Notes: a model not told the origin generated them from the letters alone. 57,264 bases of DNA from Actinomycetospora sp. NBRC 106375 (GCF_030269665.1 NZ_BSTS01000026.1:1-57264); one strand, 5' to 3'; shown: positions 39,100-48,629, numbered from the stretch's first letter. Program-made: numbers and translations.

Positions 39100-41787
39100 A
39101 TGCCCAAGCTCGTGTACTCGTTCGGCGAGGGCGACAAGGACCAGAAGGACCTGCTCGGTGGCAAGGGCGCCAACCTGGCCGAGATGACGAACCTGGGGCT
39201 GCCGGTGCCCCCCGGGTTCACCATCACCACCGAGGCCTGCCGGGCCTACCTCGCGGACGGTCACGAGCCCGCCGGCCTCGCCGAGGAGGTCACCGAGCAC
39301 CTCGCCGCCCTCGAGAAGTCGATGGGCAAGCAGCTCGGCCAGGCCGACGACCCGCTGCTGGTGTCCGTGCGCTCCGGGGCGAAGTTCTCGATGCCCGGGA
39401 TGATGGAGACCGTCCTCAACGTCGGCCTCAACGACTCCTCGGTCCGCGGCCTCGCGACCCAGGCCGGCGACGACCGCTTCGCCTGGGACTCGTACCGCCG
39501 CCTCGTGCAGATGTTCGGCGCGACCGTCCTGGACATCGAGGCCGAGCACTTCGCCGACGCGCTGGAGGCGGCGAAGAAGGCGAAGGGCACGGCGAACGAC
39601 CTCGACCTCGACGCCGGCGACCTCGCCGCGCTCGTGGAGACGTTCAAGGCCATCGTGCGCGAGCACGCGGGCCGCGACTTCCCCCAGGACCCGCGCGAGC
39701 AGATGGACCTCGCGATCCGCGCGGTCTTCGCGTCGTGGAACTCTCCCCGCGCGAACGTCTACCGCCGCCAGGAGCGCATCCCCGCCGACCTCGGCACCGC
39801 CGTGAGCGTCTGTTCGATGGTCTTCGGCAACCTCGGCATGGACTCCGGCACCGGCGTCGCGTTCACCCGCGACCCCGCGTCGGGCGCCCAGGGCATCTAC
39901 GGCGACTACCTGCAGAACGCGCAGGGCGAGGACGTCGTCGCCGGCATCCGCAACACCCTGCCCCTCACCGAGCTCGAGCGGATCGACAAGGCGTCGTACG
40001 ACCAGCTGCTCGGGATCATGGCGACGCTCGAGAACCACTACCGCGACCTGTGCGACATCGAGTTCACGATCGAGCGCGGCAAGCTCTGGATGCTGCAGAC
40101 GCGGGTCGGCAAGCGCACGGCCGCGGCGGCGTTCACGGTCGCCTGCCAGCTGGTCGACGAGGGCCTCATCGACTCCGACGAGGCGCTGCAGCGCGTCACG
40201 GGCGCGCAGCTCGCGCAGCTGATGTTCCCGCGGTTCGACCGCGATGCGCCCAAGGAGCTGCTCACCACGGGGATGAACGCCTCCCCCGGCGCGGCCAGCG
40301 GGATCGCGGTGTTCGACTCGCCGACCGCGGTGCGGCGGGCGAGGACCGGTGAGAAGGTCGTGCTCGTCCGCCGGGAGACCAACCCCGACGACCTCGACGG
40401 CATGATCGCCGCGGAGGGCGTGCTGACCAGCCGGGGCGGGCGCACCTCGCACGCCGCCGTCGTCGCGCGCGGCATGGGCAAGACCGCCGTGTGCGGCGCC
40501 GAGGAGCTCGAGGTCGACGTCCGCGCGAAGACGATGACCACGCCCGACGGCCGAGTGGTGGCCGAGGGCGACACGATCTCGATCGACGGCACGAACGGCG
40601 AGGTCTACCTCGGGCAGGTCCCCGTGGTGTCCAGCCCCGTCATGTCCTACTTCGAGGGCTCGACGGGGCTCGCGGAGAACGACGACCTCGTCGCGGCGGT
40701 CGACCGGATCCTGCGCCACGCCGACGACCGGCGGCGGCTGCGGGTGCGCGTCAACGCCGACACCGGCGAGGACTGCGCGACCGCGCGGACGTTCGGCGCC
40801 GAGGGCGTGGGGCTCTGCCGCACCGAGCACATGTTCCTGGGCGAGCGCCGCGCGCTGGTCGAGGCGCTGGTGCTGGCCGAGACGCGGGAGGAGCGCGAGA
40901 AGCAGCTCGCCGCGCTCCTGCCGCTGCAGATCGAGGACTTCACGGCGATCTACCGGGCGATGGCGGGCCTGCCGGTGACGATCCGGCTGCTCGACCCGCC
41001 GCTGCACGAGTTCCTGCCGGACTACACCGAGCTCTCCATCGAGGTGGCCGTGGCCCGCGAGCGCGGCGAGCTGACCGAGGAGAAGGAGGAGCTGCTCGCC
41101 AACGTCCGGCGCCTGCACGAGCAGAACCCGATGCTCGGCCTGCGCGGCGTGCGCCTCGGCATCGCGGTGCCCGGGCTGTACGCGATGCAGGTCCGGGCGA
41201 TCACGCGCGCCGCGGCGACGCTCGCGGCCGAGGGCGTGACGGTGCTGCCGGAGATCATGGTGCCGCTGGTCGGCACGGTGCAGGAGCTGCAGGCGGTCGC
41301 GGCGGAGATCGCCGAGGTGGTGGCCGAGCCGGAGTCGCTGGTCGACGGTGCGCCCGTCTCCCACCAGATCGGCACGATGATCGAGCTGCCGCGCGCGGCG
41401 CTGGTCGCGGCCCAGATCGCCGAGGTCGCGCAGTTCTTCTCCTTCGGCACCAACGACCTCACCCAGACGACGTGGGGCTTCTCCCGCGACGACGTCGAGA
41501 GCTCGTTCTTCTCCGAGTACCTCGAGACCGGCATCTTCGGGGTGTCGCCGTTCGAGTCGCTCGACACCGAGGGCGTCGGGGAGCTCGTCGAGATCGCGTC
41601 GTGGCGGGGCCGCGAGGTGCGCCACGACCTCAAGCTCGGCATCTGCGGCGAGCACGGCGGCGACCCGGACTCGGTGCACTTCTTCCACCGGTCGGGGCTC
41701 GACTACGTCTCCTGCTCGCCGTTCCGCGTGCCGGTCGCGCGGCTCGAGGCGGGCCGGGCCGCCACCGCCGGGTACGACGAGAGCTGA
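39100..41787 (+). CDS. ppdK: Pyruvate, phosphate dikinase
   Basis: An 895-residue enzyme interconverting pyruvate, ATP and phosphate with PEP, AMP and pyrophosphate. The N-terminal ATP-grasp domain has GGKGANLAEMTNLGLPVPPG. The phosphohistidine domain has the catalytic histidine in GGRTSHAAVVARGMGK. The C-terminal PEP/pyruvate barrel has FFSFGTNDLTQTT and the catalytic cysteine in GICGEHGGDP. Length matches the family. ATG 39100 follows GGAGG by four bases. It gives the cell a reversible route between pyruvate and PEP, useful on gluconeogenic growth substrates such as those of the upstream catabolic island. Confidence 0.96.
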   Translation: MPKLVYSFGEGDKDQKDLLGGKGANLAEMTNLGLPVPPGFTITTEACRAYLADGHEPAGLAEEVTEHLAALEKSMGKQLGQADDPLLVSVRSGAKFSMPGMMETVLNVGLNDSSVRGLATQAGDDRFAWDSYRRLVQMFGATVLDIEAEHFADALEAAKKAKGTANDLDLDAGDLAALVETFKAIVREHAGRDFPQDPREQMDLAIRAVFASWNSPRANVYRRQERIPADLGTAVSVCSMVFGNLGMDSGTGVAFTRDPASGAQGIYGDYLQNAQGEDVVAGIRNTLPLTELERIDKASYDQLLGIMATLENHYRDLCDIEFTIERGKLWMLQTRVGKRTAAAAFTVACQLVDEGLIDSDEALQRVTGAQLAQLMFPRFDRDAPKELLTTGMNASPGAASGIAVFDSPTAVRRARTGEKVVLVRRETNPDDLDGMIAAEGVLTSRGGRTSHAAVVARGMGKTAVCGAEELEVDVRAKTMTTPDGRVVAEGDTISIDGTNGEVYLGQVPVVSSPVMSYFEGSTGLAENDDLVAAVDRILRHADDRRRLRVRVNADTGEDCATARTFGAEGVGLCRTEHMFLGERRALVEALVLAETREEREKQLAALLPLQIEDFTAIYRAMAGLPVTIRLLDPPLHEFLPDYTELSIEVAVARERGELTEEKEELLANVRRLHEQNPMLGLRGVRLGIAVPGLYAMQVRAITRAAATLAAEGVTVLPEIMVPLVGTVQELQAVAAEIAEVVAEPESLVDGAPVSHQIGTMIELPRAALVAAQIAEVAQFFSFGTNDLTQTTWGFSRDDVESSFFSEYLETGIFGVSPFESLDTEGVGELVEIASWRGREVRHDLKLGICGEHGGDPDSVHFFHRSGLDYVSCSPFRVPVARLEAGRAATAGYDES

Positions 41788-41797
41788 GTCCCTCTAC

Positions 41798-41827
41798 GCG
41801 GTACCACCGGTACCGCATGGCTAGCAT
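41798..41827 (+). promoter_or_regulatory. Cyclase promoter with perfect 19-bp palindrome
   Basis: GCGGTACCACCGGTACCGC (41798-41816) has 8-bp perfect arms and lies over the expected -35 region. TAGCAT (41822-41827) is a -10 box six bases before ATG 41834, a leaderless pattern. The regulator is not evident nearby. Confidence 0.6.
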
Positions 41828-41833
41828 CGAGGG

Positions 41834-43405
41834 ATGACCGATCCCCCGGAGCGCGGTCCGGTGCACCGCGACTTCCGGCCGTCCACCAAGGCCGTGCTCG
41901 GCGCGCAGGTGGTCGTGGCCAACGTGGTCGGGGCGGCGATCGTGCTCGGGCTGGCCGGCTGGCTGCTGCCGACGCAGTCGCTGGTAGGGGACGTCGAGGG
42001 CGTCCTGAGCCGCAACCTCTGGGCGTTCGGGATCTACCTGCTCGCCGCGGGCGTCGTCGGCCTGACCTGGGGTTTCCTCTGGGTCCGCGTCCCGCGGGCG
42101 CCCGCCGACGACGCGGGTGAGGACGCGTGGCGACGGCACCGCAGGCTCGCGCGCCGCGCCGTCCTGAGCGCCCCGCTGCGGATCACCGTCGTCCAGGCCG
42201 TGCCGTGGGTGGTCGCGACGGTGCTGTTCACCGTCCTCAACGCCCTGTCGTCCGCGACGGTCGCTGTGACGGTCGGCTGCGTGGTCGGTCTCGGCGGCGC
42301 CGCCACCGTCGCCGTGGTCTACCGGCTCTCCGAGCTGACGCTGCGCGGCGAGGTGGCGCGCGTGCTCGCCGAGGACCCGCCCACCCGAATCGGCGTGCTC
42401 CCCGCCGTCGCCGCCCGGTCGCTCTCGGCCTGGGTGCTGGGCACCGGCGTGCCGCTGCTCGGGATCGCGCTCGCCGCCGCGGCGTCGCTGCTGTTCCGCG
42501 ACTACTACACGGTGACCCGGCTCGGCGTCGTCGTGCTCGTGCTGGCCGTCGTCGCGCTCGCCGTCGGCTTCCTGCTCACGGCGCTGACGTCGACCTCGCT
42601 CGCCACTCCGGTGATGAACGTGCGGCGGGCCATGCGCCGGGTCCGCGACGGCGAGCTGAACGCCCGCGTCGACGTCACCGACACCACCGAGCTCGGGATG
42701 CTGCAGGCGGGCTTCAACGAGATGGCGGGCGGCCTGCGGGAGCGCGACCAGCTCCGCGAGCTGTTCGGCCGCCACGTCGGCGAGGAGGTCGCGCGCGCGG
42801 CGCTCGCCGGCCGGCTCGATCTCGGTGGCGAGGTGCGCGAGGTCGCCGTGCTGTTCGTCGACCTCGTGGGGTCCACCGAGATGGCGTTCGACCGCCCGCC
42901 CCACGAGGTCGTCACGGTGCTCAACGCGTTCTTCGCCGAGGTCGTCGACGTCGTCGAGGGGCACGGGGGCTGGATCAACAAGTTCGAGGGCGACGCGGCG
43001 CTCGCGGTCTTCGGCGCGCCGGACGACACCGACGACCCGGCCGCCGCCGCGCTCGCCGCCGCGCGGGCCCTCGCCGACCGGCTCGAGGGCCGCGACCCCG
43101 CCGGGATCGCGGTCTCCGCCGGTCCCGCCGTCGCGGGCAACATCGGCGACGCCCGCCGCTACGAGTACACGGTCATCGGCGACCCCGTGAACGAGGCGGC
43201 CCGCCTCTGCGACGTCGCCAAGGGCCTGCCCGGTCGCGTCGCCGCCTCCGACGCCGCGATCCGGCGCGCCGGCGACCGCGAGGCGGGGCAGTGGGTCCAG
43301 GTCGACGTCCTGCGCCTGCGCGGGCGCCACCGCGCGACCCACGTCCACTCCCCGCGGGCCCGCACGGTCGCCGTCGAGGAGGACCGGGCCGAGCTGCGGG
43401 CGTGA
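41834..43405 (+). CDS. Membrane-anchored class III adenylate cyclase with HAMP domain
   Basis: A 523-residue protein. Six hydrophobic segments fill residues about 20-265. They are followed by a HAMP linker (TSLATPVMNVRRAMRRVRDG) and a class III cyclase domain (residues about 330-500). Catalytic residues are in place: metal aspartates in FVDLVGSTE and KFEGDAALAVF, substrate lysine in NKFEGD, and the aspartate, asparagine and arginine of GDPVNEAARL. This layout matches the Rv1318c-Rv1320c/Rv3645 group of mycobacterial cyclases. It should make cAMP at the membrane in response to an unknown signal. Confidence 0.92.
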   Translation: MTDPPERGPVHRDFRPSTKAVLGAQVVVANVVGAAIVLGLAGWLLPTQSLVGDVEGVLSRNLWAFGIYLLAAGVVGLTWGFLWVRVPRAPADDAGEDAWRRHRRLARRAVLSAPLRITVVQAVPWVVATVLFTVLNALSSATVAVTVGCVVGLGGAATVAVVYRLSELTLRGEVARVLAEDPPTRIGVLPAVAARSLSAWVLGTGVPLLGIALAAAASLLFRDYYTVTRLGVVVLVLAVVALAVGFLLTALTSTSLATPVMNVRRAMRRVRDGELNARVDVTDTTELGMLQAGFNEMAGGLRERDQLRELFGRHVGEEVARAALAGRLDLGGEVREVAVLFVDLVGSTEMAFDRPPHEVVTVLNAFFAEVVDVVEGHGGWINKFEGDAALAVFGAPDDTDDPAAAALAAARALADRLEGRDPAGIAVSAGPAVAGNIGDARRYEYTVIGDPVNEAARLCDVAKGLPGRVAASDAAIRRAGDREAGQWVQVDVLRLRGRHRATHVHSPRARTVAVEEDRAELRA

Positions 43406-43430
43406 GCTGCGGCGGCCTCGGTGGCGGGGT

Positions 43431-45194
43431 CTACCGCAGCGGGTGGCGCGGGATCGAGCGCAGGTTCGCGCGGGCGAGGTCGACCATCTTCCCGACGCCG
43501 CCGGCGAGCACCGTGCGCATCCCGGCGAGGGCGAAGCCGCGGACCTGCTCGGCGGTGATGTGCGGCGGGATCGACAGCGCGTCCGGGTCGGTGCGCACGT
43601 CGACGAGCGAGGGCCCGCGGTGGTCGAGGGCCCCGCGCAGCGCGCCCCGCAGGTCGTGGGGGTCCTCGACCGTCACGGCGTGCAGCCCGGCGGCGCGGGC
43701 GACGGCGCCGAGGTCGGCCGGGCCGTGGTCGGTCTGGAACGACGGGAAGCCCGACACCATCATCTCGAGGCGGATCATGCCCAGCGAGCCGTTGTTGAAC
43801 GCGACGACCGTGAGGTCGAGGTCGTGCTCCACGGCGGTGAGCAGCTCGCCCAGGAGCATCGTCAGCCCGCCGTCGCCGGACATCGACACGACCTGGCGGC
43901 CGGGCTGCGAGATCGCCGCCCCGATCGCGTGCGGCAGCGCGTTGGCCATCGTCCCGTGGCGGAACGAGCCGATGATGCGCCGCCGCCCGGTGGGGCTGAT
44001 GTAGCGGGCGGCCCAGACGTTGCACATCCCGGTGTCGACGGTGACGACGGCGTCGTCGGCGAGCTCGGCGTCGAGCACCGACGCGACGTACTCCGGGTGC
44101 ACCGGGCGGCGGTCCTCGACGCGCTGCGTGTAGGCGTCGACGACGTGCTCGAGGGCGTCGGCGTGGTGGCGCAGCATCCGGTCGAGGAAGGCGCGGTCGG
44201 TCTTCTCCTCGACGAGCGGCAGCAACGCGCGCAGCGTGGCGCCGACGTCGCCCTCGACGCCGAGGTCGAGCACGGTGCGCCGTCCGAGGTGGCGGGCGTC
44301 GCGGTCGACCTGCACGGTGTGCGCCTGGGGCAGGAACCCGTCGTAGGGGAAGTCGGTGCCCAGCAGCACGAGCAGGTCGGCCTCGTGGCTCGCCTCGAAG
44401 CAGGCGCCGTACCCGAGCAGCCCGCTCATCCCGACGTCGTAGGGGTTGTCGTACTGGATCCACTCCTTGCCGCCGAGGGAGTGGCCCACCGGCGCCTGGA
44501 CGCGCTCGGCGAGCGCGAGCACCTCGTCGCGCGCCTCGCGGACCCCGGCGCCGACGAAGAGCGTCACGGACCCCGCCGCGTTGATCCGCTCGGCGAGGGC
44601 CTCGACGCGGTCGGGCGGCGGCATCAGCACCGACGACGGCGCCACGAGGTCGCCCTGCCCGGTGGGGTGCGCGGCGGGCAGGGCCGTGATGTCACCGGGC
44701 AGGACGAGCACGGAGACCCCGCGGTCGGCGAGCGCGGTCTGCATGGCGATGCGCTGCAGCCTCGGCATCTGCTCCGGCCGAGAGATCAGCTCGACCCACG
44801 AGGAGCACTCGACGAAGAGCCGCTCGGGGTGGGTCTCCTGGAAGTACTGGGTGCCGATCTGGAGCGAGGGGATGTGCGACGCGATCGCGAGCACCGGCGC
44901 CCCCGAGCGGTGCGCGTCGTACAGCCCCTGGATCAGGTGGGTGTTGCCGGGCCCGCAGCTGCCGGCGCACACGGCCAGCGTGCCGGTGAGCTGGGCCTCG
45001 GCGGCCGCCGCGAGCGCGCCGGCCTCCTCGTTGTGGACGTGGATCCAGTCGATCCCGCCCTGCGCCGCACCTCCGGAGCGCCGGACCGCGTCGACGATCG
45101 GGTTGAGGCTGTCCCCCACGAGCCCGTAGATCCGGCGGACCCCGGCCTGCAGGAGGACCTCGATGAGCTGATCGGCGACGGTGCGGGCGGCCAT
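43431..45194 (-). CDS. poxB: Pyruvate dehydrogenase (quinone) / pyruvate oxidase-like TPP enzyme
   Basis: A 587-residue thiamine-diphosphate enzyme. The N-terminal domain has YGLVGDSLNPIVDA, and the cofactor-activating glutamate is in HVHNEEAGALAAAAEAQLTG. The C-terminal ThDP motif runs from SGDGGLTMLLGELLTA to NNGSLGMI. It is closest to PoxB, which oxidises pyruvate to acetate and CO2 and passes electrons to quinone. Sulphoacetaldehyde or acetolactate enzymes are less likely from the GDSLNP segment. ATG 45194 is chosen by homology (VADQLIEVLLQAGVRRIYG). Upstream DNA is rich in hairpins. Confidence 0.88.
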   Translation of the reverse strand: MAARTVADQLIEVLLQAGVRRIYGLVGDSLNPIVDAVRRSGGAAQGGIDWIHVHNEEAGALAAAAEAQLTGTLAVCAGSCGPGNTHLIQGLYDAHRSGAPVLAIASHIPSLQIGTQYFQETHPERLFVECSSWVELISRPEQMPRLQRIAMQTALADRGVSVLVLPGDITALPAAHPTGQGDLVAPSSVLMPPPDRVEALAERINAAGSVTLFVGAGVREARDEVLALAERVQAPVGHSLGGKEWIQYDNPYDVGMSGLLGYGACFEASHEADLLVLLGTDFPYDGFLPQAHTVQVDRDARHLGRRTVLDLGVEGDVGATLRALLPLVEEKTDRAFLDRMLRHHADALEHVVDAYTQRVEDRRPVHPEYVASVLDAELADDAVVTVDTGMCNVWAARYISPTGRRRIIGSFRHGTMANALPHAIGAAISQPGRQVVSMSGDGGLTMLLGELLTAVEHDLDLTVVAFNNGSLGMIRLEMMVSGFPSFQTDHGPADLGAVARAAGLHAVTVEDPHDLRGALRGALDHRGPSLVDVRTDPDALSIPPHITAEQVRGFALAGMRTVLAGGVGKMVDLARANLRSIPRHPLR

Positions 45195-45211
45195 GGGCGC
45201 GATCTTCCACC

Positions 45212-45293
45212 CCGGTGCGCCTTCGGCGCACGCGAGCAGTTCGGCGTGCTCGGGCACTCGAAAGTGCTCACGGGCGCCGGTGGCGCACCCGGG
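45212..45293. other. Hairpin-rich intergenic region with alternative pairings
   Basis: GTGCGCC-TTC-GGCGCAC (45215-45231) and GCACT-CGAA-AGTGC (45254-45267) are perfect hairpins. GGTGCGCC at 45214-45221 could instead pair with GGCGCACC at about 45283-45290. The region separates divergent poxB and esterase genes. Confidence 0.4.
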
Positions 45294-45319
45294 CGTGCTT
45301 CGCTGGGAGCGTGGTGCGT

Positions 45320-46534
45320 GTGAGCGGGGAGGACACGAGGGCCAGGACGATGCCGCCGGCGGTGGTCCTGGCCGTCCTCGTCCTGCTCACCGTGGCCACC
45401 CTGCTGCTGCTCGCCGCCGCGGTGACCGCAGTCGCGCCGGGCTCGTCGATGCTCGGCTCGACGGCCTCGCCGAACCTCGTCGGTGTGTACGGGCCCCTGC
45501 TCGTGGTCCTCGGGGTGGTCGTGTCGGTCGGGGCGTGGCTCGTCCGCCGGCGCCGTCGCCGCACCCGCGCGGTCACCACGGTCGTCGCCGCCGTCGCCAC
45601 GGTCTCGACGCTCGTGCTCGCCGGGGCGGTCGGCGCGGTGGTGACGGCGACGCTCGGTGCCGGCGGGAGCATCGACCCGCTGCGGGCGGTGGCGCTCTCC
45701 GGTCCGCCCGAGGTCTCGGCGCCGGACGCGCACCCGGTCTACGCGACCGGCCCCGAGGGGCAGCAGCTGCACCTGGCGATCACGCGCCCGCGGGCGGCCG
45801 CCGGTCCGGCTCCGGTGTTCGTCTGGGTGCACGGCGGCGGCTGGACGACCGGGTCGGAGCTCGACCGCGCCGCCGACATGCGCCGCCTCGCCGACGCGGG
45901 CTGGCTGGCCGTGTCGGTCGAGTACACGCTGACCCGCCCCGGCCGCCCGACGTGGGACGTCGCCGGGCCCCAGGTCGCATGCGCGCTCGCCCGCGTCGCC
46001 GAGCACGCGGGCGAATACGGCGCCGACCCGTCGCGGATCGTCCTGGGCGGGGACTCGGCGGGCGGGCAGCTCGCCGTCACCGTCGGCCAGCGCGCGGCGG
46101 CGGGCACGCAGCCCTCGGCGTGCGCGTCGCCGGTCCCGGTCCCCCGCCCGCGGGCGATCGCCACGATCTATCCGGCGGTCGACCTCGCCGACACCTACGT
46201 CCACGGCCGCGGCGCCCAGCGCTTCGCCGTCGCCTACACCGGCGCGACGCCCGAGCAGCGCCCGGAGCGCTACCGCGCGGTGACCGGCACCGACTCCCTG
46301 CGCGCCGGCGGGCCGCCCGTCCTCGCCGTCGCCCCGTCCCGTGACCGCCTCGTCCCCCCGGGCGGCACGAGCCGGTACGTCGAGACCGCGCGCGGGTCGG
46401 GGGTCGCCGCCGAGCGGGTCGCGATCCCGTTCGCGGACCACGCCTTCGACACCGGCCCGGACGGCTCGCTCGGGCACCAGGCCGCGTTCTCGGTGCTGGC
46501 GCACTGGGCGGGCGGGCAGGTCGGGCTGGGGTGA
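45320..46534 (+). CDS. Membrane-anchored alpha/beta hydrolase (esterase/lipase)
   Basis: About 404 residues from GTG 45320, ten bases after GGGAG; GTG 45311 and ATG 45350 are alternatives. Three hydrophobic helices occupy residues about 12-125 (AVVLAVLVLLTVATLLLL, GVYGPLLVVLGVVVSVGAWL, TTVVAAVATVSTLVLAGA). The hydrolase domain follows: WVHGGGWTTG (hormone-sensitive-lipase type HGGG), nucleophile GGDSAGGQLA, acid in APSRDRLVPP and histidine in FADHAFDTG. The catalytic domain is probably outside the membrane. The substrate is probably an acyl ester. Confidence 0.85.
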   Translation: MSGEDTRARTMPPAVVLAVLVLLTVATLLLLAAAVTAVAPGSSMLGSTASPNLVGVYGPLLVVLGVVVSVGAWLVRRRRRRTRAVTTVVAAVATVSTLVLAGAVGAVVTATLGAGGSIDPLRAVALSGPPEVSAPDAHPVYATGPEGQQLHLAITRPRAAAGPAPVFVWVHGGGWTTGSELDRAADMRRLADAGWLAVSVEYTLTRPGRPTWDVAGPQVACALARVAEHAGEYGADPSRIVLGGDSAGGQLAVTVGQRAAAGTQPSACASPVPVPRPRAIATIYPAVDLADTYVHGRGAQRFAVAYTGATPEQRPERYRAVTGTDSLRAGGPPVLAVAPSRDRLVPPGGTSRYVETARGSGVAAERVAIPFADHAFDTGPDGSLGHQAAFSVLAHWAGGQVGLG

Positions 46535-46540
46535 GCCTGC

Positions 46541-46705
46541 TCAGTCGGTGAGCGCATCCCCGACGACGCCGTGGGTGGCCGCGCGGACGGCCTCCGAGAG
46601 CCGCGACATCCCGTCCGGCGGCGGGCTCGTCCCGTCCGCGACCCGCGCCGCGTGGTCCTCGGTGGTGATCCGCAGTGCCGCGGCGAGCGTGGCCGCCTGC
46701 GACAT
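46541..46705 (-). pseudogene. Possible remnant of an acyl-CoA synthetase N-terminus
   Basis: A 54-codon minus-strand frame begins MSQAATLAAALRITTEDHA, like the N-terminus of long-chain acyl-CoA synthetases, but ends soon after in unrelated residues. It overlaps the P450 remnant start head to head by two bases. It is weak on its own; the adjacent truncated P450 supports a deletion scar here. Confidence 0.35.
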
Positions 46706-47153
46706 GGTGCTGACGCTGCTGTCCGACCGCTCGCGCTCGGAGTCGCTGGTCGCCGATCCCGAGCGCGTGCCCGCCGCGGTCGAGGAGATGCTGCGCATCA
46801 CCCCGCTCGGCCGCAACGCCGGCATGCCGCGCATCGCCACCGAGGACGTCGAGCTCACCGGCGGCACCGTGCGCGCCGGCGACGCCGTGCTCGTGTCCAC
46901 GGTCGCCGCCAACCGCGACCCGGAGGTCTTCGAGCACCCCGAGGACCTCGACCTCGACCGCGAGCCCGGCTCCCACGTCGCGTTCGGCTTCGGGCCGCGC
47001 CATTGCCTCGGTGCGTCGCTCGCCCGCATGGAGCTGCAGACGGCGATCACGACGCTGGTCACCCGCGTGCCGACGCTCGACCTCGCCGGTGAGGTCACCT
47101 GGCGGGCGACGGCGCTGGTCCGCGGTCCGGCGGAGCTGCCGGTGCGGTGGTGA
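46704..47153 (+). pseudogene. 5'-truncated cytochrome P450
   Basis: Only the C-terminal third of a P450 is present, about 149 residues. The K-helix ExxR is in AAVEEMLRITP, and the PERF-like region is NRDPEVFEHPEDLDLDRE. The haem-binding loop is FGFGPRHCLGASLARME, with the cysteine intact. The oxygen-binding I-helix and everything N-terminal to it, some 250 residues, are absent. The ATG at 46704 has no convincing ribosome site. It ends on the base before the stop of the convergent SDR. It cannot be an active P450. Confidence 0.8.
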
Positions 47154-47969
47154 TCAATATTCGGTGACGCCCGCGTCCGGGGCGATCTCGTGGGCCGTGA
47201 TCCACCGGGACTCGTCGGAGGCGAGGAACAGCACCGTCTCCGCGACGTCCTCGGGCGCCGTGACGTCGACCGGCAGCATGTTGGTGAACATGTGGCGGGG
47301 CCGGGGGTTCTCCGCCATCGCCTCGCCGAGCGCGGCCTGCATGGCCTCGCTGCCCATGCCGGTGGCCATGCCGGTGGGGTGCACGGTGTTGACGCGGACG
47401 TGGTGCGCGGCGAGCTCGGCGGCGAATGCCTTGGCCATGCCGCGGACGGCCCACTTGCTCGTGGTGTAGGGCACCATGTACGGCTGCACCTTCAGCCCCG
47501 CCGCCGAGCTGATGACCACCACCGAGCCGCCGCCCGCGGCGACGAGGTGCGGCGCGCCGGCCATGATCGTGTTCCACACGCCGGTCACGTTGACGTCGAG
47601 GGTGTCGCGGAGGATCTCCGGGCTGACGCGGTGCCAGGCGCGCGGGATGCAGATGCCGGCATTGGCCACCACGACGTCGAGGCGGCCGAGCCGGACGACG
47701 GCGTCGTCGACCGCGGCGCGCAGCGCGTCGAGGTCGCGCACGTCGACCTGCGCCGCGACCACGCGCCGACCGGCCGCCTCGACGCCCGCCACCGTCGCCG
47801 CCAGGTCGTCCGGGGTCGCCGACGCGTAGTCCACGCCGGGCAGGGGTCCGCAGACGTCGACCGCAACGACGTCTGCGCCCTCCTGCGCCAGACGCAGCGC
47901 GTCTGCCCGTCCCTGCCCCCGCGCCGCCCCGGTGATCAGCGCGACCTTGCCCTCCACCCGTCCCGTCAT
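47154..47969 (-). CDS. Mycofactocin-coupled SDR-type oxidoreductase
   Basis: A 271-residue SDR with TGAARGQGRADALRLAQEGA at the N-terminus and the insert VDVCGPLPGVDYASATPDDL, both characteristic of the mycofactocin-coupled family (TIGR03971). The active site is ISSAAG and YTTSK. These enzymes bind NAD(H) tightly and pass electrons to the peptide redox cofactor mycofactocin. No mycofactocin biosynthesis gene is in the window, so the cofactor would be made elsewhere. ATG 47969 is 27 bp from the divergent gene at 47997. Confidence 0.87.
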   Translation of the reverse strand: MTGRVEGKVALITGAARGQGRADALRLAQEGADVVAVDVCGPLPGVDYASATPDDLAATVAGVEAAGRRVVAAQVDVRDLDALRAAVDDAVVRLGRLDVVVANAGICIPRAWHRVSPEILRDTLDVNVTGVWNTIMAGAPHLVAAGGGSVVVISSAAGLKVQPYMVPYTTSKWAVRGMAKAFAAELAAHHVRVNTVHPTGMATGMGSEAMQAALGEAMAENPRPRHMFTNMLPVDVTAPEDVAETVLFLASDESRWITAHEIAPDAGVTEY

Positions 47970-47996
47970 GCGGTCATCTTCGGGTACGCCTGACCC

Positions 47997-48629
47997 ATGG
48001 GCACCGATCGCTTCGACGGGTGGATCGCGGGTGTCGGCACGGCCGCGGGGCTCCGGGTGGTCGTCGGGCACTGGCCGTCCTCGCCGTTCGGGGCGTTCAC
48101 CGACGTCATGGTCGAACGGCCGGACGGGCGGCGGATCCTGCTCGTCCCGGACGCGCCGACCCGCGACTTCGTCACGGCGACCTACACGTTCGACGAGGTC
48201 CGCCTCGGGCCGGTGACCCACCGGCAGGACGGCGCCGACCACCACGTGACCACCGCCGAGCTCGACCTGACCCTGCGGGTGGGCCGGCGCGCGGCGCTGG
48301 GGTGGCTGCTGCGCGCCGTGCCGGCGCCACTGGCGACGGCGCCCGCGTGGATCACCGCGATCGACGCGGTGGCGCGGCGGGTGCTGCCGGGGGTCCGCAC
48401 GGTGGGCACCGCGGGCGGCGGGCGCCGCGAGTACTACGGCGCCCGGGACCTGCACCGCGTCACGAGTGCGCGCGTGCGCTGGGACGGGGTCGACCAGGGC
48501 CCGCTGACGGCGGTGTCGCCGCCGGTGCGGTTCGGCTTCGGGTCGACGCCGCGCACCCCGTCGCTCGTGCGCATCACGACCTTGATCAGGCATGACGGGG
48601 CCGCTGCGCGGTTAGCCTCGGAGACATGA
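47997..48629 (+). CDS. Conserved hypothetical protein, 210 residues
   Basis: The start is ATG 47997. The sequence is well behaved for a soluble protein: [40 protein letters not shown], and [20 protein letters not shown] as a possible amphipathic or short hydrophobic helix. I do not recognise the family. Its stop overlaps the start of selO (ATGA), so the two are linked transcriptionally, and the hypothetical protein may have a related redox or stress role. Confidence 0.75.
   Translation: MGTDRFDGWIAGVGTAAGLRVVVGHWPSSPFGAFTDVMVERPDGRRILLVPDAPTRDFVTATYTFDEVRLGPVTHRQDGADHHVTTAELDLTLRVGRRAALGWLLRAVPAPLATAPAWITAIDAVARRVLPGVRTVGTAGGGRREYYGARDLHRVTSARVRWDGVDQGPLTAVSPPVRFGFGSTPRTPSLVRITTLIRHDGAAARLASET

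Noticed and set aside
45212..45293. Hairpins considered as ANTAR target RNA
   Set aside because: The loops are three and four bases long; ANTAR targets need two short stems with six-base loops carrying conserved A and G positions.
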